The notes below the pieces were generated by a model. That model did no database searches and was not told where the DNA came from. It saw only the letters and a program-made list of their open reading frames with translations. This document shows positions 7,517-14,708 of a stretch of 21,405 nt of DNA, piece after piece (the first letter of the stretch is position 1; every line of letters begins with the position of its first letter). This DNA comes from Bacteroidales bacterium UBA3663 (lineage in GTDB: Bacteria > Bacteroidota > Bacteroidia > Bacteroidales > UBA3663), in assembly GCA_002373755.1 (NCBI GenBank), contig DFJU01000143.1, forward strand, positions 1 to 21,405. The letters run 5' to 3'. A program made the position numbers and the translations under genes.

Positions 7517-7587
7517 GATTTTAGACATTCCCATTACTGTTTGTCTCGAGATTGCTTCGACATTGTTCCACTATTTCAAATATCTTT

Positions 7588-8469
7588 TTACTTTTCCATC
7601 TCGATTCTTGTCTGGCCGATGAGTTTGCCGTCGGCATAGACTTCAAAAGTGTATTTGCCAGGGTCGAGCGTCTCGTTGCGCGTCCAGAACATCGTTACGG
7701 AATGTTCGTCGCCGGTATATTCGATGTTCTTGCGCATCGAGAAGCCGATTTGCGCACCGTCGTAGTCGAATGTGCCCGACTTGGCATTGGTCAGAAGCTC
7801 CTCGTTCGGCTTCAGGATGCGCACGTAGATTGTCTTTTCGCCGGTTTCGGCCGTGACATTGGCTCCGACAATGAAATCGACCACAAACTGCGTCGTCGAT
7901 TTGAGCGATGAGGTCTTTTTCCCGCGTTTGTTGTGAGCCTCGGCCTTGAGGTTTGTGGCCGACAGGTGCGATGCAATGTCCACTTTTTCAGCCAATTGCT
8001 TGTTCTCCTGCTTGAGGTTGGCGTTGGCATTGTTCACCTTGGTCATCTGTTGGCGCACCTCCTTGTTTTCGGCCATCAGCTGCTCGTTGATGGTGTTGAG
8101 GCTGTCCACCTGAGCCACGTAGTAGCGCAACACGCTGCGCACGGTGGCCAGTTCCTTCTTGAGCGATGCAATCTTGCGGGCATCCTCGGCCTTGGTCTGC
8201 TTCAGTTCCTCGACCAGACGCTGGATCTTGATGCGCTGGTCTTCGAGTTTCTGTTCCAGCGAGTCGTTGTTGATTTCGAGCCTGTAGCCCTCATATTGGA
8301 TGGCCAGTTGGGTGTATTCGTCGGCCAATTGCTCTTTCTCCAGAGCGTATTGTTCGGATAGGAAATTGACGGTGTCTGTCTGGTGCCACAGGGCGATGCC
8401 CAAACCGATGACTGCGGCCACCAAAACGCCGCCCACGGTGCTTAAAACGATAGTTGTCCTTTTGTTCAT
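7588..8469 (-). CDS. Membrane-anchored coiled-coil protein of unknown function
   Basis: A 293-residue protein read from the ATG at 8469 (MNKRTTIVLSTVGG). An in-frame start at 8553 would add 28 hydrophobic residues reaching into the divergent promoter region and is less likely. One transmembrane helix spans about residues 6-27. A long heptad-rich coiled coil follows (about 40-165, with LEKEQLADEY, QKLEDQRIKIQRLVEELKQT and NANANLKQENKQLAEKV). The C-terminal domain (about 190-293) is beta-rich and includes TMFWTRNETLDPGKYTFEVY, an immunoglobulin-like appearance. The topology suggests a short cytoplasmic N-terminus and a periplasmic stalk plus head. I do not recognise a named family. It is transcribed divergently from the PASTA-protein gene, so a role in the envelope is a reasonable but unproven guess. 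Confidence 0.85.
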   Translation of the reverse strand: MNKRTTIVLSTVGGVLVAAVIGLGIALWHQTDTVNFLSEQYALEKEQLADEYTQLAIQYEGYRLEINNDSLEQKLEDQRIKIQRLVEELKQTKAEDARKIASLKKELATVRSVLRYYVAQVDSLNTINEQLMAENKEVRQQMTKVNNANANLKQENKQLAEKVDIASHLSATNLKAEAHNKRGKKTSSLKSTTQFVVDFIVGANVTAETGEKTIYVRILKPNEELLTNAKSGTFDYDGAQIGFSMRKNIEYTGDEHSVTMFWTRNETLDPGKYTFEVYADGKLIGQTRIEMEK

Positions 8470-8576
8470 ATTATAAATATAGTCCAATAATTGGCCGCGA
8501 AGATACATAAAAAATGGGAGAATGACACAAAACAGAATATATAATTTGGCCATTCCTTAATTTATGATTTTTTTTG

Positions 8577-8608
8577 TTTGGAGATAACTATAAATCTCAG
8601 TACCTTTG
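8577..8608 (+). promoter_or_regulatory. Bacteroidetes-type promoter for the PASTA-RluD-Ddl operon
   Basis: TTTG at 8577-8580, a 20-bp spacer and TACCTTTG at 8601-8608 match the Bacteroidetes consensus (TTTG, 19-21 bp, TAnnTTTG) fully. Transcription would begin near 8613-8616. The ATG at 8612 is therefore at or upstream of the likely transcript start, which favours the in-frame ATG at 8633 as the working start codon. Confidence 0.75.
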
Positions 8609-8611
8609 CCG

Positions 8612-9223
8612 ATGAAAAAGACTACTGGTTTTATGCTGAAAAAAACATTGTTCATTGCGCTGAACCTCCTGATCATGTTGCTTATCGTGTTGGGCGTCAC
8701 TCTTTGGTGGTTGCCCAACTGGTTGAATGACCAAACCGGCCACGGCCAAAGCGTTGTCGTGCCCGACGTTGTAGGGCTCACTGCGGCCGATGCCATTGCC
8801 AAACTCGACAGTGCCGGTGTGCGGCCGATGGTCATCGACACCATCTACAGCAACGACGGCCGCCAGCCGGGAGAAGTCATCGACCAGCTGCCCGAGGGCA
8901 ATCTGCCGGTCAAGCCGAACCGCATCGTCTATCTCACCATCAATGCCTTCGACGTGCAGAAAGTGGTGTTCCCCGACGTCATCCAGTGCTCCACACGCCA
9001 GGCACAGTCGCAGTTGCGCCAGCTCGGATTTGTGGCCGACAGCGTCATCTACGAATCGTACGAATTCGACGACCTTGTGCTCGATGTGACAACGCTTTCC
9101 AGCCGCAAGAAACTGGTTGTGGGCGAGGCATATCCCATACAGACTCGCGTAGTGCTCCATGTGGGCAGCACGACCATCGACGTCAACGCGCAGCACGACG
9201 ATGCCGAAAACCTCTTCAAGTGA
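8612..9223 (+). CDS. Membrane-anchored PASTA-domain protein
   Basis: A protein of 203 residues from the ATG at 8612, or 196 from the ATG at 8633. The predicted promoter ends only 3 bp before 8612, which supports 8633 on sequence grounds; the longer form is given here. One transmembrane segment spans about residues 12-34. A periplasmic part then carries PASTA modules beginning SVVVPDVVGLTAADAIAKL (about 47-112) and KVVFPDVIQCSTRQAQSQL (about 117-186). PASTA domains bind muropeptides or the transpeptidase-associated envelope in other bacteria. Here the protein has no kinase or penicillin-binding domain, as in many Bacteroidota. Its place directly before rluD (3-bp gap) and ddl is a recurring Bacteroidota arrangement, linking it to peptidoglycan. 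One polar octamer lies within it (9145). Confidence 0.88.
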   Translation: MKKTTGFMLKKTLFIALNLLIMLLIVLGVTLWWLPNWLNDQTGHGQSVVVPDVVGLTAADAIAKLDSAGVRPMVIDTIYSNDGRQPGEVIDQLPEGNLPVKPNRIVYLTINAFDVQKVVFPDVIQCSTRQAQSQLRQLGFVADSVIYESYEFDDLVLDVTTLSSRKKLVVGEAYPIQTRVVLHVGSTTIDVNAQHDDAENLFK

Positions 9224-9226
9224 TTT

Positions 9227-10294
9227 ATGGCCGACGAACTTTTTGAACATTTCCGTTTTGTGGCCGATAAGGGGCAGGGCCTCGTCCGTGTGGACAAGTT
9301 TCTGGTGGACCGCATCGTCGGCACGTCGCGCAACCGCATCCAGCGTGCAGCCGAGGGCGGTTTCATTCTGGTGAACGGCCGGCCGGAGAAGGTCAGCTAC
9401 AAGGTGAAGCCACTCGACGTCGTGCAGGTGATGATGGACCGTCCGCGCCATTCGACCGAAATCGTGCCCGAAGATATCCCATTGGACATAATCTACGAAG
9501 ACGATGACCTGCTCGTGGTCAACAAACCGGCCGGAATGGTCGTCCATCCGGGTCACGGCAACTACACCGGCACGCTGGTCAATGCCCTGGCGCACCACCT
9601 CTTGAGCGAAGGCATAGAAATGGACCTCGGCGCATCGGCCAACGACACGGACGACGATGGGGAAGAGGCATCGGACACACCCTCGTTCCAACAACGCTGC
9701 GGCCTCGTGCACCGAATTGACAAGGAGACGTCGGGCCTGCTCGTCATCGCCAAGAATGAGGAAGCCGGCACAAGCCTGAGCCGCCAGTTCTTCCACAAGA
9801 CGACGCGCCGCCTCTACACCGCACTCGTCTGGGGGCACGTCGAGGCCGATGAAGGGGTCATCGAGGGCAACATTGGCCGTAATAAGCGCGACCGCATCCT
9901 GATGGATTTCTATCCCGCCGGAAGCGACGAGGGCAAGCCGGCCGTGACGCACTACCGCGTGCTGCAGCGCCTGGGCTACGTGACTCTGGTGGAGTGTCGG
10001 CTGGAGACGGGACGCACGCATCAGATCCGCGTCCACATGAAGCACATCGGCCACACGCTCTTCAACGACAAGACCTACGGCGGCGATCAGATTCTGAAGG
10101 GTACGACCTTCAGCCGCTACACGCAGTTCGTCAAGCGGTGCTTCGAGGTCTGTCCGCGACAGGCACTGCACGCACGGACACTCGGTTTCCGCCATCCGCG
10201 CACGGGCGAGGAGATGGACTTTGAGGCTCCGCTGCCGCCCGACATGACCCAATTGGTTGAACTTTGGAACGATTATATTTCACACAGAGAATGA
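9227..10294 (+). CDS. rluD: RluD-family 23S rRNA pseudouridine synthase
   Basis: A 355-residue RluA/RluD-family enzyme that isomerises uridine to pseudouridine in large-subunit rRNA. An S4 RNA-binding domain covers about residues 20-65 (RVDKFLVDRI, then RNRIQRAAEGGFILVNG). The catalytic domain holds IIYEDDDLLVVNKPAGMVVH and the active-site motif HRIDKETSGLLV with catalytic Asp165. The later RTHQIRVHMKHIGH motif is also present. A short acidic insert (about 134-153, with DTDDDGEEASD) sits before the active site. The RluD subtype is inferred from the S4 domain and context; RluC-like specificity cannot be excluded. It follows the PASTA gene by 3 bp and its stop overlaps the ddl start by 4 bp (ATGA), indicating tight cotranscription. 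Confidence 0.93.
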   Translation: MADELFEHFRFVADKGQGLVRVDKFLVDRIVGTSRNRIQRAAEGGFILVNGRPEKVSYKVKPLDVVQVMMDRPRHSTEIVPEDIPLDIIYEDDDLLVVNKPAGMVVHPGHGNYTGTLVNALAHHLLSEGIEMDLGASANDTDDDGEEASDTPSFQQRCGLVHRIDKETSGLLVIAKNEEAGTSLSRQFFHKTTRRLYTALVWGHVEADEGVIEGNIGRNKRDRILMDFYPAGSDEGKPAVTHYRVLQRLGYVTLVECRLETGRTHQIRVHMKHIGHTLFNDKTYGGDQILKGTTFSRYTQFVKRCFEVCPRQALHARTLGFRHPRTGEEMDFEAPLPPDMTQLVELWNDYISHRE

Positions 10295-11286
10295 AAAAGA
10301 AAATTGCAATTGTGGCAGGCGGCGATTCGTCGGAACACGTCGTTTCGCTGCGCAGCGCCCAGGGTATCTGGAGCTTTCTGAACCACGACAAATATGACGT
10401 CGCAATCATCGTAATGAAAGGCCGCGACTGGCACATGGTCGATTACGACGGCACAAACTACCACACGGACCGCACCTGGCCGGTCAACCTGAACGATTTT
10501 TCGGTCGATAAGGACGGCCAACGCCTCACGTTCGACTTCGCCTATATCATCATCCACGGCACGCCCGGCGAGAACGGCCTCGTGCAGGGCTATTTCGACC
10601 TCATCGGTATGCCATACAGCTGTTGTGGTGTATTGGCCGCAGCCCTGACCTGCTCGAAGTATTTCTGCAACAAGTATCTGAGCACGATGGGAATACCCGT
10701 GGCCAAGAGCATCCTGCTGCAAAAGGACGAAGAGATCGAAACTCGCGTAGCGGTGGAGCAACTCGGATTGCCGATGTTCGTCAAGCCCAATTCCGGCGGT
10801 TCAAGCTATGCCACGACGAAGGTCAAGACGGCCAACCAGTTGCAGAAGGCCATCGCCGATGCAAAGGCCGAATCGACCGGCGAGGTCATCATCGAGAGCT
10901 TCATGCAGGGCACCGAAATCACCTGCGGATGCTACACTTCACGCGACGGCCTGCGCGCCCTGCCCATCACTGAGGTCTGCCCGAAGGACGAGTTTTTCGA
11001 CCTCGATGCCAAATACAACGGCGCGGTCGAGGAAATCACTCCGGCGCGCATCTCGGCCGAACTCACGGCTCAGGTGCAGGAGACCACGAAGCGCATCTAC
11101 CGCTACGTGGGTGCGAAGGGCATCATCCGTGTCGATTACATCATCATCGACGGCGTTCCGCACCTGCTCGAAGTGAACACCACGCCGGGCATGACTGCCA
11201 CCTCGTTCATCCCGCAGGAGGTCCGCGCCGCCGGATTGGACATCGCCGATGTGATGGATGACGTAATCAACGCATCAATGCGTTGA
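10291..11286 (+). CDS. ddl: D-alanine--D-alanine ligase
   Basis: A 331-residue ATP-grasp enzyme that joins two D-alanines for the peptidoglycan pentapeptide. I chose the ATG at 10291 (MKKKIAIVAGGDSSEHVVSL) because it starts exactly where the Ddl fold begins and overlaps the rluD stop as ATGA; a frame open from 10264 only adds residues unlike Ddl. Visible motifs are SSEHVVSL (Glu15, substrate binding), IIHGTPGENG (about 87-96), FVKPNSGGSS (ATP-grasp loop, about 163-172) and EVNTTPGMTATS (metal and substrate binding, from about 294). It is cytoplasmic. The VanX-like dipeptidase encoded elsewhere in the window would degrade the same product. One polar octamer lies at 10743. Confidence 0.96.
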   Translation: MKKKIAIVAGGDSSEHVVSLRSAQGIWSFLNHDKYDVAIIVMKGRDWHMVDYDGTNYHTDRTWPVNLNDFSVDKDGQRLTFDFAYIIIHGTPGENGLVQGYFDLIGMPYSCCGVLAAALTCSKYFCNKYLSTMGIPVAKSILLQKDEEIETRVAVEQLGLPMFVKPNSGGSSYATTKVKTANQLQKAIADAKAESTGEVIIESFMQGTEITCGCYTSRDGLRALPITEVCPKDEFFDLDAKYNGAVEEITPARISAELTAQVQETTKRIYRYVGAKGIIRVDYIIIDGVPHLLEVNTTPGMTATSFIPQEVRAAGLDIADVMDDVINASMR

Positions 11287-11295
11287 TTCAAATTA

Positions 11296-11387
11296 CGAAT
11301 TACGAATTACAAATTACGCGATGGCAGGTGGGTTGGACACGACACAAAGAATCCGTGAAAATCCGTTGAATCCGCGTCATCAGCGTT
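11296..11387. repeat. Short-period intergenic repeats (ATTACGA heptamers and AATCCG units)
   Basis: The 118-bp gap between ddl and the acyltransferase gene holds two simple-repeat tracts. The first, near 11293-11320, is a 7-bp-period series of ATTACGA, ATTACGA, ATTACAA and ATTACGC. The second, 11350-11387, is a 9-10-bp-period series of AATCCGTG, AATCCGTT, AATCCGCG and a degenerate ATCAGCG. Both look like dispersed intergenic repeats rather than coding sequence. Confidence 0.75.
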
Positions 11388-11397
11388 CTAAAATTTG
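11366..11397 (+). promoter_or_regulatory. Possible imperfect promoter before the acyltransferase gene
   Basis: TTG at 11366-11368 is followed after 20 bp by TAAAATTTG at 11389-11397, one base longer than the TAnnTTTG consensus. It ends 7 bp before the ATG at 11405, so a transcript would have almost no leader. It partly overlaps the AATCCG repeat, so it could be coincidental. Confidence 0.25.
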
Positions 11398-11404
11398 ATT
11401 CATT

Positions 11405-12562
11405 ATGGAAAACAACCATCCAGAATTTGAAGAGATCAGAGCCTTCTACGACGAGGACGTGCCGGAAAAACTCTGGCCGTTGGTCGATGAGCCAGCCATC
11501 GAACCCTTCGTAAAGGCTGCCATGCCCGATCTGAACATGGAACAGTTCCGCAAGCAGATCAAGTCGTTGCATACAATCAAGGAATTCCAGTCGCAGGTTG
11601 TGGCCAAGATGGTGCTCGGCATCGCCCAAAAGACGACCGACCGTCTGGAACTTAAGGGCTTGGACAACCTGACGCCCGGACGTGCGTCATTGTTCGTCAC
11701 CAACCACCGCGACATCGTACTCGATTCGGCATTCCTCAACTCGCTGTTGAGTGTCAACGGCAAGGAAACGGCCGAGATTGCCATTGGCGACAATCTTTTT
11801 GCCTATCCGTGGATCAAGGATTTAGTGCGCCTGAACCGCTCGTTCATAGTGATGCGCAGCGTGCCTGTGCGTCAGATGCTTGAAGTGTCGAAACGCCTCT
11901 CCAGCTATATCCACTACACGATTCAGGAGAAGAAGGTCTCGGTATGGATTGCCCAGCGAGAGGGCAGGAGCAAGGACAGCAGCGACAAGACACAGGCATC
12001 GGTCATCAAGATGCTCGCCATGGGCGGCGAAAGCCGTGACCTCATCCAGAACATCCGCTCGCTGAACGTGCAGCCGGTGGCCTTGAGCTACGAATACGAT
12101 CCGTGCGACTACCTCAAGGCGCAGGAATTCCAGCTGAAACGCGACAATCCGGATTGGAAAAAGTCGAAGGAGGACGATGTTCTGAGCATGGTGACCGGCA
12201 TCCAAGGCTACAAAGGTCGCGTAGTGTTCACCATCTGCCCGGAAATCAACGGAACGTTCGATACCTATCCGTGGATTGACGACCGCAACGCCCAGGTGAA
12301 CTGCGTGTGCGAGACCATCGACCACGCGCTGCATTCGCACATGGTGCTCTATCCGGTCAACTACGTGGCCTACAACCTCCGTTTCGGCACTGACAAGTAT
12401 GCCGACCGCTATTCGAAGGACGAGGAGGATAAAGTGCTGTCGTATCTGAACGGCCAATTGGCCAAAATCCAGATTCCGAACCGCGACGAGGATTTCCTCT
12501 GGAACTGCCTCCTCACGATGTACAGCAATCCGGTGGTCAACTACGAGAATGTGAAATTTTAA
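11405..12562 (+). CDS. PlsC/PlsB-like glycerolipid acyltransferase
   Basis: A 385-residue protein of the lysophospholipid/glycerol-phosphate acyltransferase superfamily, which transfers acyl chains to glycerol phosphate or lysophospholipid during membrane lipid synthesis. The catalytic block is FVTNHRDIVLDSAF (residues 97-110). The spacing is His101 to Asp107, i.e. H-x5-D, one residue longer than the canonical H-x4-D. Block II may be RLNRSFIVMR and block III WIAQREGRSKDSSDK, which recalls the EGGRSR block of glycerol-3-phosphate acyltransferases. No clear transmembrane helix is visible, so it is probably a peripheral membrane enzyme. It is the fourth gene in the plus-strand series after ddl, a common Bacteroidota neighbourhood. 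The precise acyl acceptor cannot be told. Confidence 0.85.
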   Translation: MENNHPEFEEIRAFYDEDVPEKLWPLVDEPAIEPFVKAAMPDLNMEQFRKQIKSLHTIKEFQSQVVAKMVLGIAQKTTDRLELKGLDNLTPGRASLFVTNHRDIVLDSAFLNSLLSVNGKETAEIAIGDNLFAYPWIKDLVRLNRSFIVMRSVPVRQMLEVSKRLSSYIHYTIQEKKVSVWIAQREGRSKDSSDKTQASVIKMLAMGGESRDLIQNIRSLNVQPVALSYEYDPCDYLKAQEFQLKRDNPDWKKSKEDDVLSMVTGIQGYKGRVVFTICPEINGTFDTYPWIDDRNAQVNCVCETIDHALHSHMVLYPVNYVAYNLRFGTDKYADRYSKDEEDKVLSYLNGQLAKIQIPNRDEDFLWNCLLTMYSNPVVNYENVKF

Positions 12563-12699
12563 TATAAGGTTTTGAGGTTATAAGGTCGCTACGCTAGTTA
12601 GGTTGTAAGGTTGATAACCTATGCAGATCCACAAGGACACTTGAATTGCCGAAGCCAAACGACCTCAAAACCTTATAACCTCACAACCTCATAACCTAA
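12563..12699. repeat. Inverted array of AGGTTNNN octamers filling the gap before nadC
   Basis: The left side reads AGGTT-ttg-AGGTT-ata-AGGT and later AGGTT-gta-AGGTT. The right side (12667-12697) reads AACCT-tat-AACCT-cac-AACCT-cat-AACCT with an 8-bp period. TATAAGGTTTTGAGGT at 12563-12578 pairs perfectly over 16 bp with ACCTCAAAACCTTATA at 12662-12677. GAGGTTATAAGG at 12574-12585 pairs perfectly with 12671-12682, an alternative register. A smaller hairpin, AGGTTGATAACCT, lies at 12608-12620. The whole 143-bp gap is essentially this element; no promoter consensus or small gene is seen. It resembles a REP- or MITE-like intergenic element able to form a long hairpin in RNA or single-stranded DNA. 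Confidence 0.85.
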
Positions 12700-12705
12700 A
12701 AGATT

Positions 12706-13560
12706 ATGGACGAAAAAATTGTAAACCAACTGATTGACGAGCTTATCAAGCTCTCATTCGCCGAAGATATTGGCGACGGCGATCATACCACACTGTCGTG
12801 CATTCCGGCCGATGCCATCGGCAAACAGAAACTTCTGGTCAAGGAGGAGGGAATCCTGGCCGGCGTTGACATCGCCCGTCGCGTGTTCAAGGCATTCGAC
12901 CCCGAACTCCAGATGGAGGTCTTCATCGAGGACGGCGCACACGTCAAGCCCGGCGACATCGCCTTCATCGTGACCGGCAAGGAGCAGAGCCTCTTACAAA
13001 CCGAGCGCCTCATGCTCAACATCATGCAGCGTATGTCGGGCATCGCCACCATGACGGCCAAGTACGTCAAGGCATTGGAGGGCACGAAGACCCGCGTATT
13101 GGACACCCGCAAGACCACACCAGGTATGCGCATTCTCGAGAAGATGGCAGTCAAGATTGGCGGCGGCTGCAACCATCGCATCGGCCTCTTCGACATGGTC
13201 TTGCTCAAGGACAACCACGTTGATTTCGCCGGTGGCATCCACAACGCCATCAAGCGCGCTAAGGACTATTGCAAGGCCAAGGGCAAGAACCTGAAGATTG
13301 AGGTCGAGGTGCGCAACTTCGATGAACTCAATCAGGCTTTGGCCGAGGGCGTTGACCGCATCATGTTCGACAACTTCACGCCCGAAGATACCCGCAAGGC
13401 AGTCGAAATCGTTGGCGGACGTTGCGAAACCGAATCATCAGGCGGCATCACCTACGACACAATGCTGCCATACGCTCAGGCAGGCGTCGATTTCATCTCG
13501 TTCGGCGCATTGACCCACAGCGTGAAGGGCCTTGACCTGAGCTTCAAGGCAGTGAAGTAA
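12706..13560 (+). CDS. nadC: Nicotinate-nucleotide pyrophosphorylase (quinolinate phosphoribosyltransferase)
   Basis: A 284-residue NadC, which converts quinolinate and PRPP to nicotinate mononucleotide in de novo NAD synthesis. Diagnostic segments are LSFAEDIGDGDHTT near the N-terminus, ERLMLNIMQRMSGIAT, TRVLDTRKTTPGMRILEK (substrate-binding Arg and Lys residues), GGGCNHRIGLFDMVLLKDNH, KIEVEVRNFDE and FISFGALTHSVKGLDLS at the C-terminus. The length is normal and no key segment is missing. It is cytoplasmic. The partners nadA and nadB are not in the window. It is separated from the acyltransferase gene by the AGGTT inverted array and followed by a terminator hairpin. Confidence 0.96.
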   Translation: MDEKIVNQLIDELIKLSFAEDIGDGDHTTLSCIPADAIGKQKLLVKEEGILAGVDIARRVFKAFDPELQMEVFIEDGAHVKPGDIAFIVTGKEQSLLQTERLMLNIMQRMSGIATMTAKYVKALEGTKTRVLDTRKTTPGMRILEKMAVKIGGGCNHRIGLFDMVLLKDNHVDFAGGIHNAIKRAKDYCKAKGKNLKIEVEVRNFDELNQALAEGVDRIMFDNFTPEDTRKAVEIVGGRCETESSGGITYDTMLPYAQAGVDFISFGALTHSVKGLDLSFKAVK

Positions 13561-13594
13561 AAGCCCCGATGGGCTAAGATTACATGACAAAAAG

Positions 13595-13631
13595 ACGACG
13601 GCATTTCTCGCAAATTGGGAAATGCCGTCGT
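13595..13631. terminator. Intergenic hairpin terminator between converging genes
   Basis: ACGACGGCATTTC (13595-13607) pairs perfectly over 13 bp with GAAATGCCGTCGT (13619-13631) around an 11-nt loop. On the minus strand the stem is followed by CTTTTTGTC, so it best serves the acyltransferase-3 transcript arriving from the right. On the plus strand, after nadC, the following TGTCCTTAATTCTT is a poorer T-run. It is probably bidirectional. Confidence 0.8.
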
Positions 13632-13656
13632 TGTCCTTAATTCTTATTCATCAAAT

Positions 13657-14649
13657 TCACCCACCAACAATGAACCTCAACTTCTTGATGCGGAACAGCA
13701 GGTCGGACAATATCAAGCCCGTCACAACCACGCCAGAAACGATGCAAAGGTAGTGAATAGGGCCGATGCCCGACAGCTCGTCGCGGAACATGCTGATCGT
13801 CATTATCAAGATGGGGTAGTGCATGAGGTAGTAAACCATTGAATTGCGGCCGATGTAGGTGACGAGGGGAATCGGACGGTCGAGCCATCGCTTGAAAATG
13901 CAATTAAAAACGACACAGCCGGCCATGCCATACACAATGCCCAATGGAAAAAAATTGCTACCAGCATTGTTGGTTCGGAAATCAATTCTTGAATCGACTA
14001 TAAAACGCAACATCTCGACCGCAATTGCAAAAAAAATCCATAACTTGCTGAATTGCTTTTCTTTAATAGAAAATCCCAAACTGTAAACAGCCAAGCCGTG
14101 ACACATTGTACCAATATAAAATGGGATGTAAAATGATGTCTGCTGTTCAATGCGCATCTTTTCCAACCACCACAGCATGCACGACAAAACAGCAAACACA
14201 ATGGTGATTACATATGGCTTCACCTTCGGGCATAAAGCGTTGAAAATCAATCGAACTACAAAAAGTGTCAACAAAAACCACGATGCTCCAGTTGACCAGA
14301 AAATGCTCGTAGTCAGAAACGTATGTATTTCATATTTATAGAAAACAGGCCGAGTTACATCAATGCCTTCGTAGTGGTATCGAACAACGTCGAGCACAAA
14401 TCCGATCACAAGAAAAATGACGTAGGGCACAAACAACCGTTTCACTGATTTCAACGTGATTTCTGACATGCTTTGCAACCGATGCATCATGCCGCCTTTG
14501 AAGAAAAACCACGACATGAAACACGAAAAAATAGCCTTGGTTATCTGCACCCAACATGGATTATATTGTCCAGCAATGTGAACAATGAAGATCATATAGA
14601 GCAGCATTAAACCGCATAAATTGTCAAGATAGAAGGTGCGTTGTTTCAT
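13657..14649 (-). CDS. Acyltransferase family 3 membrane protein
   Basis: A 330-residue polytopic inner-membrane protein of the acyltransferase-3 family (OafA/WecH-like), which O-acylates surface carbohydrates or related envelope substrates. It opens with YLDNLCGLMLLYMIFIVH, where His24 in the first helix is the family's conserved residue. About ten hydrophobic segments follow, including FFFKGGMMHRL, a loop typical of the family, and the late IGRNSMVYYLMHYPILIMTI. There is no SGNH domain. The natural acceptor cannot be inferred, since no polysaccharide cluster adjoins it. The gene is noticeably AT-rich compared with its neighbours, which may reflect transfer or membrane-protein composition. 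It begins 59 bp after the helicase gene and has its own candidate -7 box. Confidence 0.88.
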   Translation of the reverse strand: MKQRTFYLDNLCGLMLLYMIFIVHIAGQYNPCWVQITKAIFSCFMSWFFFKGGMMHRLQSMSEITLKSVKRLFVPYVIFLVIGFVLDVVRYHYEGIDVTRPVFYKYEIHTFLTTSIFWSTGASWFLLTLFVVRLIFNALCPKVKPYVITIVFAVLSCMLWWLEKMRIEQQTSFYIPFYIGTMCHGLAVYSLGFSIKEKQFSKLWIFFAIAVEMLRFIVDSRIDFRTNNAGSNFFPLGIVYGMAGCVVFNCIFKRWLDRPIPLVTYIGRNSMVYYLMHYPILIMTISMFRDELSGIGPIHYLCIVSGVVVTGLILSDLLFRIKKLRFIVGG

Positions 14650-14680
14650 TTTGCTTATTTTATTGGATTGGATGGATTCT

Positions 14681-14688
14681 CAAATATA
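14681..14688 (-). promoter_or_regulatory. Candidate Bacteroidetes -7 box for the acyltransferase-3 gene
   Basis: On the minus strand this reads TATATTTG, matching TAnnTTTG. It lies in the 59-bp gap before the ATG at 14649 and would give a leader of about 25 nt. The best upstream TTG (14708-14706) is 17 bp away rather than 19-21, so the -33 element is weak. Confidence 0.42.
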
Positions 14689-14708
14689 GCAACTTTACAT
14701 AATCCCAA

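Noticed and set aside
8470..8553. Upstream start for the coiled-coil protein at 8553
   Set aside because: It would add 28 hydrophobic residues before a normal Lys-Arg plus transmembrane start and use up the divergent promoter region.
8597..10252. A 551-codon open frame on the minus strand opposite the PASTA and rluD genes
   Set aside because: It mirrors two clearly identified plus-strand genes across their junction; the encoded sequence is rich in Val, His and Asp as expected from the complement of GC-rich codons and shows no family resemblance.
10264..10290. N-terminal extension of ddl to 10264
   Set aside because: It reads the end of rluD in another frame; the ATG at 10291 begins exactly at the conserved Ddl fold with an ATGA overlap.
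12563..12705. CRISPR array or riboswitch in the gap before nadC
   Set aside because: The repeats are 5-8 bp and face each other instead of being 25-40-bp direct repeats with unique spacers; no known riboswitch core is visible.
13562..13575. Small AGCCC-GGGCT hairpin just after nadC as a terminator
   Set aside because: The 5-bp stem is not followed by a T-run; the 13-bp hairpin at 13595-13631 is a much better candidate.
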